Assembly: GCF_048820915.1 (NCBI RefSeq)
Contig: NZ_JBMERR010000027.1
Span: forward strand, 1 to 60,347
DNA length: 60,347 nt
Reading direction: 5' to 3'
Source of the DNA: Cribrihabitans_A pelagius
GTDB lineage: Bacteria > Pseudomonadota > Alphaproteobacteria > Rhodobacterales > Rhodobacteraceae
Positions 16,968 through 25,846 of the stretch are shown piece after piece. Position numbers and translations under genes: made by a program. How positions within the stretch are numbered: position 1 is the first letter of the stretch; the number at the start of each line of letters is the position of its first letter. The notes beneath the pieces are model-generated. The model did no database searches and was not told where the DNA came from. It saw nothing but the letters and a program-made list of their open reading frames with translations.

Positions 16968-18005
16968 TCAGCCTCCCACGGTCCAGCGGGCGAAGATGCC
17001 CCAGAACCAGTCAAATTTTGCGGCAAAGGACACGAAGACCACCCAGACCAGCGAGAACGGCAGGAACACTTTCCAGCCCAGCCGCATCAGCTGGTCGTAG
17101 CGGTAGCGCGGGGTGATCGCCTTCACCATCGCGAAGAGGAAGAAGAAGAACGCCATCTTCAGCACCATCCAGAACACGCCATCCGGCAGCCCCGGGATCG
17201 GCGACAGCCAGCCGCCGAAGAACAGCAGCGAAGTGAGCGCGCACATCAGGAAGATGGCGATGTATTCACCGGCCATGAACAGCAGGAACGGGGTCGCGGA
17301 GTATTCCACCTGGTAGCCCGCAACCAGTTCGGATTCCGCTTCCGGCAGGTCGAAAGGCGGGCGGTTGGTTTCCGCCAGCGCCGAGATGAAGAACAGGAAC
17401 ACCATCGGAAAATGCGGGATCCAGTACCAGTTCAACAGCCCCAAATCGCCGTCCTGCGCGCGCACGATGTCGCCGAAGTTCATGCTGCCGGTGGAGATGA
17501 TGATGCCGATGATGATGAGCCCCAGCGAAACCTCGTAGGAGATCATCTGCGCCGCAGAACGAAGCGAGCCGAGGAACGGGTATTTCGAGTTCGACGCCCA
17601 GCCGCCCATGATGACGCCGTAGACCTCCAGCGAGGAGACCGCGAAGACATAGAGGATGGCGACGTTGATGTCCGAGAGCACCCAGCCGTCGTTGAAGGGG
17701 ATCACCGCCCAGGCGATCATCGCCAGCACGAAGCTGGTCAGCGGCGCGAGGATGAACACGGTACGGTCGGCGCCGGCGGGGATCACCACCTCCTTCACCA
17801 CGTATTTCAGCGCATCCGCCACCGATTGCAGCAGGCCGAAGACGCCCACCACATTGGGGCCGCGGCGCATCTGGACCGCGGCCCAAACCTTGCGGTCGCC
17901 ATAGACGAGGAACAGGAGCGAGATCATCACAAACGCGACAACGGCCAGCACCTGCGCCAGGATCAGAACAGCGATGCCGCCCGGAGTTGTAAAGAATTCA
18001 GCCAT
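16968..18005 (-). CDS. nuoH: NADH-quinone oxidoreductase subunit H
   Basis: Predicted 345 aa, eight transmembrane helices; forms much of the quinone cavity and the link between the peripheral and membrane arms. Motifs: YGDRKVWAAVQMRRGPNVVG, EVSLGLI and ETNRPPFDLPEAESELVAGY, the classic NuoH/ND1 loop. Seven bases separate it from the upstream lipoprotein gene. Confidence 0.97.
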   Translation of the reverse strand: MAEFFTTPGGIAVLILAQVLAVVAFVMISLLFLVYGDRKVWAAVQMRRGPNVVGVFGLLQSVADALKYVVKEVVIPAGADRTVFILAPLTSFVLAMIAWAVIPFNDGWVLSDINVAILYVFAVSSLEVYGVIMGGWASNSKYPFLGSLRSAAQMISYEVSLGLIIIGIIISTGSMNFGDIVRAQDGDLGLLNWYWIPHFPMVFLFFISALAETNRPPFDLPEAESELVAGYQVEYSATPFLLFMAGEYIAIFLMCALTSLLFFGGWLSPIPGLPDGVFWMVLKMAFFFFLFAMVKAITPRYRYDQLMRLGWKVFLPFSLVWVVFVSFAAKFDWFWGIFARWTVGG

Positions 18006-18011
18006 GGGTCC

Positions 18012-18398
18012 TCACACCGTAGGTATTCCGTTGGCCTCGCAATCCGCGACCACGACTTCGGCGTCGATGGTGCGCAGGCCGCGCGGCAGGGAGGGCGAAA
18101 TCAGATAGACCGCATCGCCGATGCGGCTGCCCCCCGACTGTTTCACTGTCGTGCGCACGTGGCGCGCAAAGCCGTAGCCCCGGATCAGCGCATATTGCGC
18201 GGCGGCGCATTGGGCGTAATCGTCCAGATCGCCCGGCACCCGCGGCCCGCGCATGGAGACGCGGAACTGCACCAGATCGCCCTCCAGCAGGCTGGTCTCC
18301 ACCCCCTCGTAGACGGGGGCGGGCCGCTCGCCGCCAGTGCCGGGCGCCATCGCGCAGGCCGCCAGCAACAGGGGCGTTATGAGGGCGAAGCGCTTCAT
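18012..18398 (-). CDS. Predicted lipoprotein between nuoG and nuoH
   Basis: Predicted 128 aa. The N-terminus MKRFALITPLLLAACAMAP is a lipoprotein signal with lipobox LLAAC (Cys15), so the mature protein should be anchored in the outer or inner membrane, facing the periplasm. Three further cysteines, including one in YAQCAAAQYALIRGYGFARH and one near the C-terminus (VVADCEANG), could form disulfides. I do not recognise a named family. The start overlaps the nuoG stop by four bases, so it is tightly coupled to complex I synthesis; a periplasmic lipoprotein would not be an electron-transfer subunit but might aid assembly. Confidence 0.75.
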   Translation of the reverse strand: MKRFALITPLLLAACAMAPGTGGERPAPVYEGVETSLLEGDLVQFRVSMRGPRVPGDLDDYAQCAAAQYALIRGYGFARHVRTTVKQSGGSRIGDAVYLISPSLPRGLRTIDAEVVVADCEANGIPTV

Positions 18399-20413
18399 TC
18401 GGCAGCCAGTTTCCCGTTTGCGCGCGCCCCTGCGCCTGCCGACAGCTCGGCCATCAGCTGGGAGGCGCGGGCAATCGGGTTGGTCAGGTAGAAGTCGCGG
18501 ATCGCTGGCAGGAAGGCAGCATCCCCCAGCGGGCCGGGCTCCAGCGGCGCGCCTTCTTTGGCGGTGATCTCGTCAATGCGGGCGAGATAGGGCGCCTCGG
18601 CCACCAGCGCGGTGCGCAGCTGCGTGAGCGAGTCGTAGGCCAGCTTGGCGCCCGCCTCGGCGCTGAGTGCGCGCAGGATGGCCCAGTTTTCCTTGGCCTC
18701 GCCCGGTGCGAATGCGGCGCGCAACGCCAGCTGCGGGCGGCCCTCGGTGTTCACAAAAAGGCCGTTTTCCTCGGTGTAGGCGGCGCCGGGCAGGATCACA
18801 TCGGCGCGGTGCGCGCCGCGGTCGCCGTGGCTGCCCTGGTAGATCACGAAAGCGCCGGGGGTGATCTCCACCTCGTCAGCGCCGAGGTTGTAGATCACTT
18901 CCGCCCCATCGAGCGCCGCGTCCATGCCGCCTTCGGTGACGGCGCCGATGTCCATCGCGCCGACGCGGGACGCGGCGGTGTGCAGCACCAGCAGTTTCGA
19001 GCCGGTATCCGCGGCCAGTTTCTGCGCGGCGGCCAGAACCGCCAGGCCGTCGGCTTCGCGCAGGGCGCCCTGCCCCACTATCACCAGCGACGGCGCGTCT
19101 TTCACCTCACCGTAGTCCCTGTCCAGCAGGCTTTGCAGGGCATCGCGGCCGCTGCCCACGTGAGCATAGTCGTAAGTGAGATCCGCGGCCGGACCCACCA
19201 GCCCCACATGGGCGCCGTTCAACCAGGCCTTGCGGATCCGGGCGTTCAGCACCGGCGCCTCTTCGCGCGGGTTGGTGCCGATCAGCTGGATGAATTTGGC
19301 GCTGTCGATGTCCTCGATCGTGGCGGTGCCAACGTAACCTGCACGGTTGCCGATCGGCAGGCGGGCATTGTCGGTGCGGCACTCGACCTTGCCGCCCAGC
19401 CCCTCGACCAGCTGCTTCAATGCAAAGGCGGCCTCGACCGGGACCAGATCGCCGATCAGCCCCGCAACCGTCCGGCCTTTCATTGCGCTGGCGGCAGCAG
19501 ACAGCGCCTCGCCCCAGGTGGCGGGCTTCAGCTTGCCATTGACGCGCACATAAGGCCGGTCCAGCCGCTGGCGCCGCAGCCCGTCCCAGACGAAGCGGGT
19601 CTTGTCGCTGGTCCACTCCTCGTTCACGCCGTCGTGGTTGCGCGGCAGGATGCGCATCACTTCGCGGCCCTTGGTGTCGACCCGGATGTTCGACCCCAGC
19701 GCATCCATCACGTCGACGGTTTCGGTCTTGGTCAGCTCCCAGGGGCGCGCGGTGAAGGCATACGGCTTCGAGGTCAGCGCGCCCACCGGGCAGAGGTCAA
19801 TGATATTGCCCTGCAGGTTCGATTGCAGGGTTTGGTTGAGGTAGGAGGTGATCTCCGCATCCTCGCCGCGCCCCGTCTGGCCCATCTGGGTGATGCCCGC
19901 GACCTCGGTGGTGAACCGCACGCAGCGGGTGCAGGAGATGCAGCGGGTCATCGCGGTATCGACGAGCGGCCCGAGATCCAGGTCATCGACCGCGCGCTTC
20001 GGCTCGCGGAAGCGGGAGAAGTCGACGCCGTAGGCCATCGCCTGGTCCTGCAGGTCGCATTCGCCGCCCTGGTCGCAGATCGGGCAGTCGAGCGGGTGGT
20101 TGATGAGCAGGAACTCCATCACCCCTTCGCGGGCCTTCTTGACCATCGGCGAGTTGGTGCGCACCTGCGGCGCCTGGCCTTCCGGGCCCGGCCGCAGGTC
20201 GCGCACCTGCATGGCGCAGGAAGCGGCGGGTTTCGGCGGGCCGCCCACGACCTCAACCAGGCACATGCGGCAATTGCCCGCGATGGACAGGCGCTCGTGA
20301 TAGCAGAAGCGCGGGATCTCGACGCCGGCCTCCTCACAGGCCTGGATCAGGGTCATTGCCCCGTCCACCTCGATCTCGGTTCCGTCAATGTTGATCTTGC
20401 GGAGGTCAGACAT
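18395..20413 (-). CDS. nuoG: NADH-quinone oxidoreductase subunit G
   Basis: Predicted 672 aa, similar in length to mitochondrial NDUFS1 and shorter than the E. coli form. The largest hydrophilic subunit, carrying N1b, N4 and N5 clusters in the NADH arm. Seen in order: the [2Fe-2S] region GNCRMCLVEVVGGPPKPAAS, the His-Cys3 cluster motif HPLDCPICDQGGECDLQDQ, and CISCTRCVRFTTEVAG. The molybdopterin-oxidoreductase-like domain fills the C-terminal two-thirds but has no cofactor-binding role in this family. It starts four bases after the DUF5333 gene. Confidence 0.96.
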   Translation of the reverse strand: MSDLRKINIDGTEIEVDGAMTLIQACEEAGVEIPRFCYHERLSIAGNCRMCLVEVVGGPPKPAASCAMQVRDLRPGPEGQAPQVRTNSPMVKKAREGVMEFLLINHPLDCPICDQGGECDLQDQAMAYGVDFSRFREPKRAVDDLDLGPLVDTAMTRCISCTRCVRFTTEVAGITQMGQTGRGEDAEITSYLNQTLQSNLQGNIIDLCPVGALTSKPYAFTARPWELTKTETVDVMDALGSNIRVDTKGREVMRILPRNHDGVNEEWTSDKTRFVWDGLRRQRLDRPYVRVNGKLKPATWGEALSAAASAMKGRTVAGLIGDLVPVEAAFALKQLVEGLGGKVECRTDNARLPIGNRAGYVGTATIEDIDSAKFIQLIGTNPREEAPVLNARIRKAWLNGAHVGLVGPAADLTYDYAHVGSGRDALQSLLDRDYGEVKDAPSLVIVGQGALREADGLAVLAAAQKLAADTGSKLLVLHTAASRVGAMDIGAVTEGGMDAALDGAEVIYNLGADEVEITPGAFVIYQGSHGDRGAHRADVILPGAAYTEENGLFVNTEGRPQLALRAAFAPGEAKENWAILRALSAEAGAKLAYDSLTQLRTALVAEAPYLARIDEITAKEGAPLEPGPLGDAAFLPAIRDFYLTNPIARASQLMAELSAGAGARANGKLAAE

Positions 20414-20416
20414 GGT

Positions 20417-20848
20417 CTACTTCGCCCTCAGTAAAACGCCGATCGCGCTGTTTTTCTCAATCTCCGCGCGGCCATAGGCGCAGAAGGTTTCCGGCTCGCC
20501 GTATTCCACACCATTCTGCGCCAGGAGCTTTTCGCCCTTGGCGCGCATGCGGTCCTTCTCGGCATCGGCTTCGATGTAGGCGCGGATTTCCGCGTCGCTG
20601 TAGCCAAGCGCGTTGGCGCGCGCCTTGAGGCGGCGCAGCTCGCCAAGGCCCCGGAAATAGCGCGGCGCCAGGCTGCCGCAATGGTCCGCGACTTCCTTGG
20701 CAATGGCCACCGCGAACAGCGGATCCTCAATCTCCCGCACGTCGCGCAGCGACGGCTTGGCGGCAGGCGCCGCTGCCTTGGCATCGGAGGCAGCAGCAGG
20801 CAGCGCCAGCATGGCGGTCACGGCGGCGGCAATCAGGGTACGCATCAT
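20417..20848 (-). CDS. DUF5333-type exported protein of the nuo operon
   Basis: Predicted 143 aa. An N-terminal signal peptide (MMRTLIAAAVTAMLALPAAA, cleavage near residue 21) predicts a periplasmic protein. The mature part is helical and charged, with two cysteines, in VADHCGSLAPRYF and PETFCAYGRAEI, likely a disulfide pair. It matches my memory of the DUF5333 proteins encoded within Rhodobacterales nuo operons; no function is established. GGAG is placed six bases before ATG 20848. It precedes nuoG by three bases. Confidence 0.75.
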   Translation of the reverse strand: MMRTLIAAAVTAMLALPAAASDAKAAAPAAKPSLRDVREIEDPLFAVAIAKEVADHCGSLAPRYFRGLGELRRLKARANALGYSDAEIRAYIEADAEKDRMRAKGEKLLAQNGVEYGEPETFCAYGRAEIEKNSAIGVLLRAK

Positions 20849-20946
20849 CGGAGACTCCTTGTTGAAGAAGCCTTCAGTGCGCGCAGCCCCGGCGCCGCTA
20901 TGCAATAGCGGCCGCGCCAGGCGGCAGGGATATGCCGGTTGCCGGA

Positions 20947-21324
20947 TCACGGATCGCAAGTGCCCCAGAAGACCGCATTGCTGCCGCTGAGCGCCAGGGG
21001 CGCGGTTTCGTCCCGCGGGTCGGCGCGCCAGTCGATGCGCGAGGAGCCGTAGTTCACCACGCAGTAGGTGGTGCCCGCATGATCCGCCGCCAGCCGCGCG
21101 CCGGTGAGCGAGCGGTTGGCGTTCCTGATCGTCACGCTGAAGGCCGCGCGCGAGGTCCGCTTGTCCACCGGCTTCGCCTTGGCGCGGAAGGCGACGCCAT
21201 CGTAGGTGGTGCGCCCTTCGGTCACCGCACCGCAGGCGGTGAGCGCCGCGGCGGCGGCAAGGCACAGCGCGGGCAGCAGCCTGCGGGCGCCCGCGGGACG
21301 GAGGGAGGAGAACCGCGCCATCAT
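20947..21324 (-). CDS. Predicted lipoprotein in the nuo operon
   Basis: Predicted 125 aa. A basic N-terminus, a hydrophobic stretch and the lipobox ALTAC predict a lipoprotein. The mature part, including YDGVAFRAKAKPVDKRTSRA and VTIRNANRSLTGARLAADHA, is mostly beta-like and ends in VFWGTCDP; three cysteines (lipid Cys, TTYCVV, WGTCDP) suggest one disulfide. No family recognised. It overlaps the MAPEG gene stop by one base (TGATG), so it belongs to the operon. About 100 bases separate it from DUF5333. Confidence 0.65.
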   Translation of the reverse strand: MMARFSSLRPAGARRLLPALCLAAAAALTACGAVTEGRTTYDGVAFRAKAKPVDKRTSRAAFSVTIRNANRSLTGARLAADHAGTTYCVVNYGSSRIDWRADPRDETAPLALSGSNAVFWGTCDP

Positions 21325-21740
21325 CAGAACACCGCCAGAAGCGCGAGCAGCGCCAGAACGATCATGCAGGCCCAGCCCGCCACGTAGAAGACGGTGCGCA
21401 ACCCGGTGTGCGGCTTGCCCGCGCCGGTCAGATGCACGGCGAGCATGGCGATCCGCGTGACCAGCACCAGCGACGCCAGCAGGTTCACCCAGAATGGTGC
21501 CGCGCCCGCCAGCATCGCCGCCACGGTGACGGTGAGAAAGGCAGGCAGCGTCTCGCAGCCGTTGAGGTAGGCGCGGTTCAGGCGGTAGGACCGGTCGGAA
21601 TAATCCTCCGCCGGGGTGGCGCCGGGGGCGAGCCCGCGGTTCTGCTTGGCGAGCGCCGAGAACGGCGACAGCGCCAGCACGATCAGCGCAAAGGCAATCA
21701 GTGCGGCCAGAGCGTGGGAATATGCGGCAAGGGCCTCCAT
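21324..21740 (-). CDS. MAPEG-family membrane protein
   Basis: Predicted 138 aa with four transmembrane helices. The signature is RSYRLNRAYLNGCETLPAFL, as in bacterial MAPEG proteins (membrane-associated proteins in eicosanoid and glutathione metabolism), which may conjugate glutathione to lipid electrophiles or act on peroxides. GGAG overlaps the nuoF stop and lies eight bases before ATG 21740. It sits between nuoF and a lipoprotein gene; a role in protecting the membrane from oxidants made by complex I is conceivable but untested. Confidence 0.85.
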   Translation of the reverse strand: MEALAAYSHALAALIAFALIVLALSPFSALAKQNRGLAPGATPAEDYSDRSYRLNRAYLNGCETLPAFLTVTVAAMLAGAAPFWVNLLASLVLVTRIAMLAVHLTGAGKPHTGLRTVFYVAGWACMIVLALLALLAVF

Positions 21741-21745
21741 CCCGC

Positions 21746-23044
21746 TCACTCCGCCGCCATCGCGCCGATGCGGCCCGATTTCTGCGCCTTGATGCGGTCT
21801 TCGATTTCCCCGCGGAAGTTCTTGATCAGGCCCTGGATCGGCCAGGCCGCCGCGTCGCCAAGGGCGCAGATGGTGTGGCCTTCGACCTGCTTGGTCACGT
21901 CCCAGAGCATGTCGATCTCTTCCAGCTCGGCCTCGCCGCGGACAAGGCGGTCCATCACCCGCATCATCCAGCCGGTGCCTTCGCGGCAGGGTGTGCACTG
22001 GCCGCAGCTTTCATGCTTGTAGAACTTGGACAGGCGCCAGATCGCCTTGATGATGTCGGTCTGCTTGTCCATCACGATCACAGCCGCGGTGCCAAGGCCG
22101 GAGCCCAGCTCGCCGCGCAGGTAGTCGAAGTCCATGATCGCGTCGCGCATGTTCTCGCCGCGCACGCAGGGCACCGAGGAGCCGCCCGGGATCACCGCCA
22201 AGAGGTTGTCCCAGCCCCCGCGGATGCCGCCGCAGTGCTTCTCGATAAGCTCTTCAAACGAAATCGACATCGCCTCTTCGACGACGCAGGGGTTGTTGAC
22301 GTGGCCGGAGACCGCAAACAGCTTCGTGCCCGCGTTGTTCTGGCGGCCGAAGCCTGCAAACCAATCGGCGCCGCGGCGCAGGATGGTGGGGACGACAGCG
22401 ATGCTTTCCACGTTGTTCACCGTTGTCGGGCAGCCGTAAAGGCCCGCGCCCGCCGGGAACGGCGGCTTCATCCGAGGCATGCCCTTCTTGCCTTCAAGGC
22501 TTTCGATCAGGGCGGTTTCCTCGCCGCAGATATAGGCCCCTGCCCCGTGGTGCAGGAAGACGTCGAAATCCCAGCCAGAGCCGGCCGCGTTCTTGCCCAG
22601 GAGGCCCTGATCGTAAGCTTCGTCGATCGCCGCCTGCAGCGCCTCGCGCTCGCGGATGTATTCGCCGCGCAGGTAAATGTAGCAGGTATGCGCGTTCATC
22701 GCGAAGGAGGCGATCAGGCAGCCTTCGATCAGCGTGTGCGGATCGTGGCGCATGATTTCGCGGTCCTTGCAGGTGCCGGGCTCGGATTCATCCGCGTTCA
22801 CCACCAGATAGGCCGGGCGGCCGTCGCTTTCCTTGGGCATGAAGGACCATTTCAGCCCCGTGGGGAAGCCCGCGCCGCCGCGGCCGCGCAGACCGGAATC
22901 CTTCATCGTCTGGATGATCCAGTCGCGGCCCTTTTCGATGAGCCCTCCGGTGCCGTCCCAGTGGCCGCGCGCCTTGGCGCCAGCCAGCGTGCGCTCGTGC
23001 ATTCCGTACAGGTTGGTAAAGATCCGGTCCTGATCCTTCAGCAT
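21746..23044 (-). CDS. nuoF: NADH-quinone oxidoreductase subunit F
   Basis: Predicted 432 aa. Contains the NADH and FMN sites and cluster N3, the entry point for electrons in complex I. GRGGAGFPTGLKWSFM (NADH/FMN glycine-rich loop, near residues 60-75), GAGAYICGEETALIESLEG, and the four-iron motif ESCGQCTPCREGTGWM are all present. Length is typical of the 51-kDa mitochondrial-type subunit. It follows the DUF5337 gene by six bases. Confidence 0.97.
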   Translation of the reverse strand: MLKDQDRIFTNLYGMHERTLAGAKARGHWDGTGGLIEKGRDWIIQTMKDSGLRGRGGAGFPTGLKWSFMPKESDGRPAYLVVNADESEPGTCKDREIMRHDPHTLIEGCLIASFAMNAHTCYIYLRGEYIREREALQAAIDEAYDQGLLGKNAAGSGWDFDVFLHHGAGAYICGEETALIESLEGKKGMPRMKPPFPAGAGLYGCPTTVNNVESIAVVPTILRRGADWFAGFGRQNNAGTKLFAVSGHVNNPCVVEEAMSISFEELIEKHCGGIRGGWDNLLAVIPGGSSVPCVRGENMRDAIMDFDYLRGELGSGLGTAAVIVMDKQTDIIKAIWRLSKFYKHESCGQCTPCREGTGWMMRVMDRLVRGEAELEEIDMLWDVTKQVEGHTICALGDAAAWPIQGLIKNFRGEIEDRIKAQKSGRIGAMAAE

Positions 23045-23050
23045 ATGTGC

Positions 23051-23278
23051 CTACCTTTGGCTGTCCTGGCGCATGCGCCAGAGTTGATAGATGTTGACCA
23101 GGGCATAGATCATGCCTGCCAGCGCCAGGAAATCGAACAACAGCGCGTAGCGCCCGGGCAGCCCCAGAACCGGACCAGCGACCAGCGACAGCACCACCCA
23201 CAGCGAGATTGTCCCGGCAATCACCAAGGCGATATGCCGGCCCTTCGCTGCGATGGCCTGTTCCTGCTCTTTGCTCAT
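23051..23278 (-). CDS. DUF5337-type small membrane protein of the nuo operon
   Basis: Predicted 75 aa with two transmembrane helices separated by a short Gly/Pro/Arg turn (VLGLPGRYA), and charged ends (MSKEQEQAIAAKGRH; WRMRQDSQR). It fits the DUF5337 proteins that I recall from Rhodobacterales nuo loci. Size and topology would suit an assembly factor or supernumerary subunit, but that is inference. It lies between nuoE and nuoF. Confidence 0.75.
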   Translation of the reverse strand: MSKEQEQAIAAKGRHIALVIAGTISLWVVLSLVAGPVLGLPGRYALLFDFLALAGMIYALVNIYQLWRMRQDSQR

Positions 23279-23322
23279 CTGTTCCAATTCTCCAGGCCGC
23301 GGCGGAAGGTGCCGCGACTGAT

Positions 23323-24525
23323 TCAGTCGTCGTCGTAGGTGCCGTCTTCCCTGGCACGGCGGGCAAATTCGGTCTCGTCGCCCACTTGCAGACGCTTGGC
23401 CTGTTCGATCCAGCCATCCCGCTCGATCCGGCCCTTGAAGGACAGGCGCGCATCCACCCAGGCCACTTCCCCTTCTCCCCATTCGGCGATCTGGTCGAAG
23501 TGGTAGATGCCCAGCTCGTTGAGCCGCGCTTCAAGCTTGGGGCCGACGCCCTTCAGCAGCTTCAGGTCATCCGGCAGGCCGCCGCGGGCTTCCTTCAGCG
23601 TCTCCGGCGGGCTTTCCCGGGACGGACCGGCTGTCTCGCTTTTCCCGGACTTCTCGGTCGCTTCGGCAGCGCCGCCTTCGGGGGAGGACGGCTCGGACAC
23701 GTCCGACTTCTTGGGCGGCGCTTCCTTCACTGCCTCGGCCTGACGGGCGGCGGGAACCGGATCCTTCGGCGGCTCCGGCGGCCGCTCGGCGGCGGCGCGG
23801 CCTGCAACCACGCCATCCTTGCCGATCCACGGCGTCAGCAGCGGCACCTCGCCGCCCTTGATGCGCTTGACCCCGTCGCCGAGGTCCACCGCCAGCTGCA
23901 CCGAGGCGTTGTACTGCTGCTTGCCGCTGTCGAAATCGGTGAGCGTTGTGAGCCCGGGCTTGGGCTCGGCGGCATAGCGGCCGTTCTGGGGCCCGGGCGC
24001 GACCGGCTTGCCCGCGGCCAGATCATCCAGCAGCCTGGCAAAGCCCTCAGCCGTCAGGTCCTCGTAGTAGTCCTTGCCGATCTGCGCCATCGGCGCGTTG
24101 GTGCAGGCACCGAGGCATTCGACCTCTTCCCAGGAGAACTTGCCGTCCGCCGACAGGGTATGCGGCTTGCTGGCGATCTTTTCCTGGCAGACCGCGATCA
24201 GGTCCTCGGCGCCGCAGATCATGCAGGAGGTGGTGCCGCAGATCTGGACATGCGCAACGGACCCAGTGGGTTGCAGCTGGAACATAAAGTAGAAGGTCGC
24301 AACTTCCAGCGCCCGGATGTAGGCCATCCCCAGCATCTCGGCGACGTGCTCGATTGCAGGACGGCTGAGCCAGCCCTCCTGTTCCTGGGCGCGCCACAGA
24401 AGCGGGATGATGGCCGAGGCCTGGCGGCCTTCCGGGTATTTGGTGACCTGCGCTTCGGCCCAGGCCTGGTTCTCGGCCGTGAAAGCGAAGCTTGCGGGTT
24501 GCTCGGGGTGCAGACGGCGGAGCAT
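23323..24525 (-). CDS. nuoE: NADH-quinone oxidoreductase subunit E with long C-terminal extension
   Basis: Predicted 400 aa, more than twice the E. coli NuoE length (about 166). Residues 1-175 are the thioredoxin-like [2Fe-2S] (N1a) domain with ligands Cys96, Cys101, Cys137 and Cys141 (CGTTSC...ECLGAC). Residues 176-240 are a second conserved-looking stretch, 241-315 a Pro/Glu/Lys/Ala-rich linker, and about 318-385 a helix-hairpin-helix type domain (LKLLKGVGPKLEARLNELGI then WIEQAKRLQ) like the H3TH module found in several alphaproteobacterial proteins. NuoE passes electrons from FMN and helps hold NuoF. The role of the extension is unknown. The gap to nuoD contains a dispersed repeat. Confidence 0.93.
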   Translation of the reverse strand: MLRRLHPEQPASFAFTAENQAWAEAQVTKYPEGRQASAIIPLLWRAQEQEGWLSRPAIEHVAEMLGMAYIRALEVATFYFMFQLQPTGSVAHVQICGTTSCMICGAEDLIAVCQEKIASKPHTLSADGKFSWEEVECLGACTNAPMAQIGKDYYEDLTAEGFARLLDDLAAGKPVAPGPQNGRYAAEPKPGLTTLTDFDSGKQQYNASVQLAVDLGDGVKRIKGGEVPLLTPWIGKDGVVAGRAAAERPPEPPKDPVPAARQAEAVKEAPPKKSDVSEPSSPEGGAAEATEKSGKSETAGPSRESPPETLKEARGGLPDDLKLLKGVGPKLEARLNELGIYHFDQIAEWGEGEVAWVDARLSFKGRIERDGWIEQAKRLQVGDETEFARRAREDGTYDDD

Positions 24526-24562
24526 CAGTTCACCTCTTGGTGGGTGTCGCCCGGGCGGATGC

Positions 24563-24597
24563 CTCCGGCGGGAGTATTTTCACAAAGAAGAAGCAGG
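24563..24597 (+). repeat. Dispersed GAGTATTTT...AGAAGAAG repeat, copy 1
   Basis: CCGGCGGGAGTATTTTCACA followed by AAGAAGAAGC lies in the gap between nuoD and nuoE. It belongs to the family described at 31278, 47187, 48485 and 60094: a C/G-rich lead, a core GRGTATTT, and a purine tail. Confidence 0.6.
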
Positions 24598-24607
24598 GCG
24601 GTCAGGC

Positions 24608-25846
24608 TCAACGGTCGATCTCCCCGAACACGACGTCCATGGTGCCGATGATGGCGGCGACGTCGGCGAGCTGGTGGCCCTTGGCGACGTAGTCCATCGC
24701 CTGCAGATGCAGGAATCCGGGTGCGCGCAGCTTGGCGCGGTAGGGTTTGTTGGTGCCGTCGGCCACGAGATAGACGCCGAACTCGCCCTTGGGCGCCTCG
24801 ACGGCGGCGTAGACCTCGCCCGCGGGGACGTGGAAGCCTTCGGTGTAGAGCTTGAAGTGGTGGATCAGGCTCTCCATCGAGGTTTTCATGTCGGCGCGCT
24901 TGGGCGGGGTGATCTTGCCGCGGGCCATCACCTCGCCGGTGGCCTCGCGCAGCTTGTGGATCGCCTGGCGGATGATCGAGGTGGACTGGCGCATCTCCTC
25001 CATCCGGCAGAGGTAGCGGTCGTAGCAGTCGCCGTTCTTGCCGATCGGGACCTGGAACTCGAACTCGTTGTAGCACTCGTAGGGCTGGGCGCGGCGCAAA
25101 TCCCAGGCGAGGCCCGAGCCGCGCACCATGACGCCGGAGAAGCCGTATTGCTGGATGTCTTCCTCGGTTACTACGCCGATGTCGCAGTTGCGCTGCTTGA
25201 AGATTCGGTTTTCCGTCAAGAGCCCGTCGATGTCATCAAGCACCTTGGGGAACTCGATCGCCCATTCCTCGATATCGTCCAGGAGCTCGTCCGGCAGGTC
25301 CTGGTGCACGCCGCCGGGGCGGAAATAGGCCGCGTGCAGGCGGGCGCCGCAGGCGCGCTCGTAGAAGACCATCAGCTTCTCGCGCTCCTCGAAGCCCCAG
25401 AGCGGCGGCGTCAGCGCGCCGACGTCCATCGCCTGCGTGGTGACGTTGAGGAGGTGGTTCAGCACCCGGCCGATTTCCGAGTAGAGCACCCGGATCAGCT
25501 GCGCCCGGCGCGGCACCTCGACGCCGGTCAGCTTCTCGATGGCGAGGCACCAGGCGTGTTCCTGGTTCATCGGCGCCACGTAATCGAGCCGGTCGAAATA
25601 GGGCAGGTTCTGCAGATAGGTGCGGCTCTCCATCAGCTTTTCGGTGCCGCGGTGCAACAGGCCGATGTGCGGGTCGCAGCGCTCCACGATCTCGCCGTCA
25701 AGCTCCAGCACGAGGCGCAGAACGCCGTGCGCCGCCGGGTGCTGCGGGCCGAAGTTGATGTTGAAGTTGCGGATCTTCTGCTCGCCGCTCAGCGCATCGA
25801 CGCTGCCGTCGTCATATTTGGCGTCAAATTTGGAGCCGTCCATCAT
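24608..25846 (-). CDS. nuoD: NADH-quinone oxidoreductase subunit D
   Basis: Predicted 412 aa, the 49-kDa subunit that forms the quinone headgroup site with NuoB. NFNINFGPQHPAAHGVLRLV is the classic N-terminal signature with the quinone-binding His; the C-terminus ends in IIGTMDVVFGEIDR. The family descends from [NiFe]-hydrogenases but lacks the nickel ligands. The start is ATGATG at 25846 or 25843 (one residue apart), overlapping the nuoC stop by four bases, with AAGGAAGG upstream; the longer frame to 25897 lies inside nuoC. Confidence 0.96.
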   Translation of the reverse strand: MMDGSKFDAKYDDGSVDALSGEQKIRNFNINFGPQHPAAHGVLRLVLELDGEIVERCDPHIGLLHRGTEKLMESRTYLQNLPYFDRLDYVAPMNQEHAWCLAIEKLTGVEVPRRAQLIRVLYSEIGRVLNHLLNVTTQAMDVGALTPPLWGFEEREKLMVFYERACGARLHAAYFRPGGVHQDLPDELLDDIEEWAIEFPKVLDDIDGLLTENRIFKQRNCDIGVVTEEDIQQYGFSGVMVRGSGLAWDLRRAQPYECYNEFEFQVPIGKNGDCYDRYLCRMEEMRQSTSIIRQAIHKLREATGEVMARGKITPPKRADMKTSMESLIHHFKLYTEGFHVPAGEVYAAVEAPKGEFGVYLVADGTNKPYRAKLRAPGFLHLQAMDYVAKGHQLADVAAIIGTMDVVFGEIDR

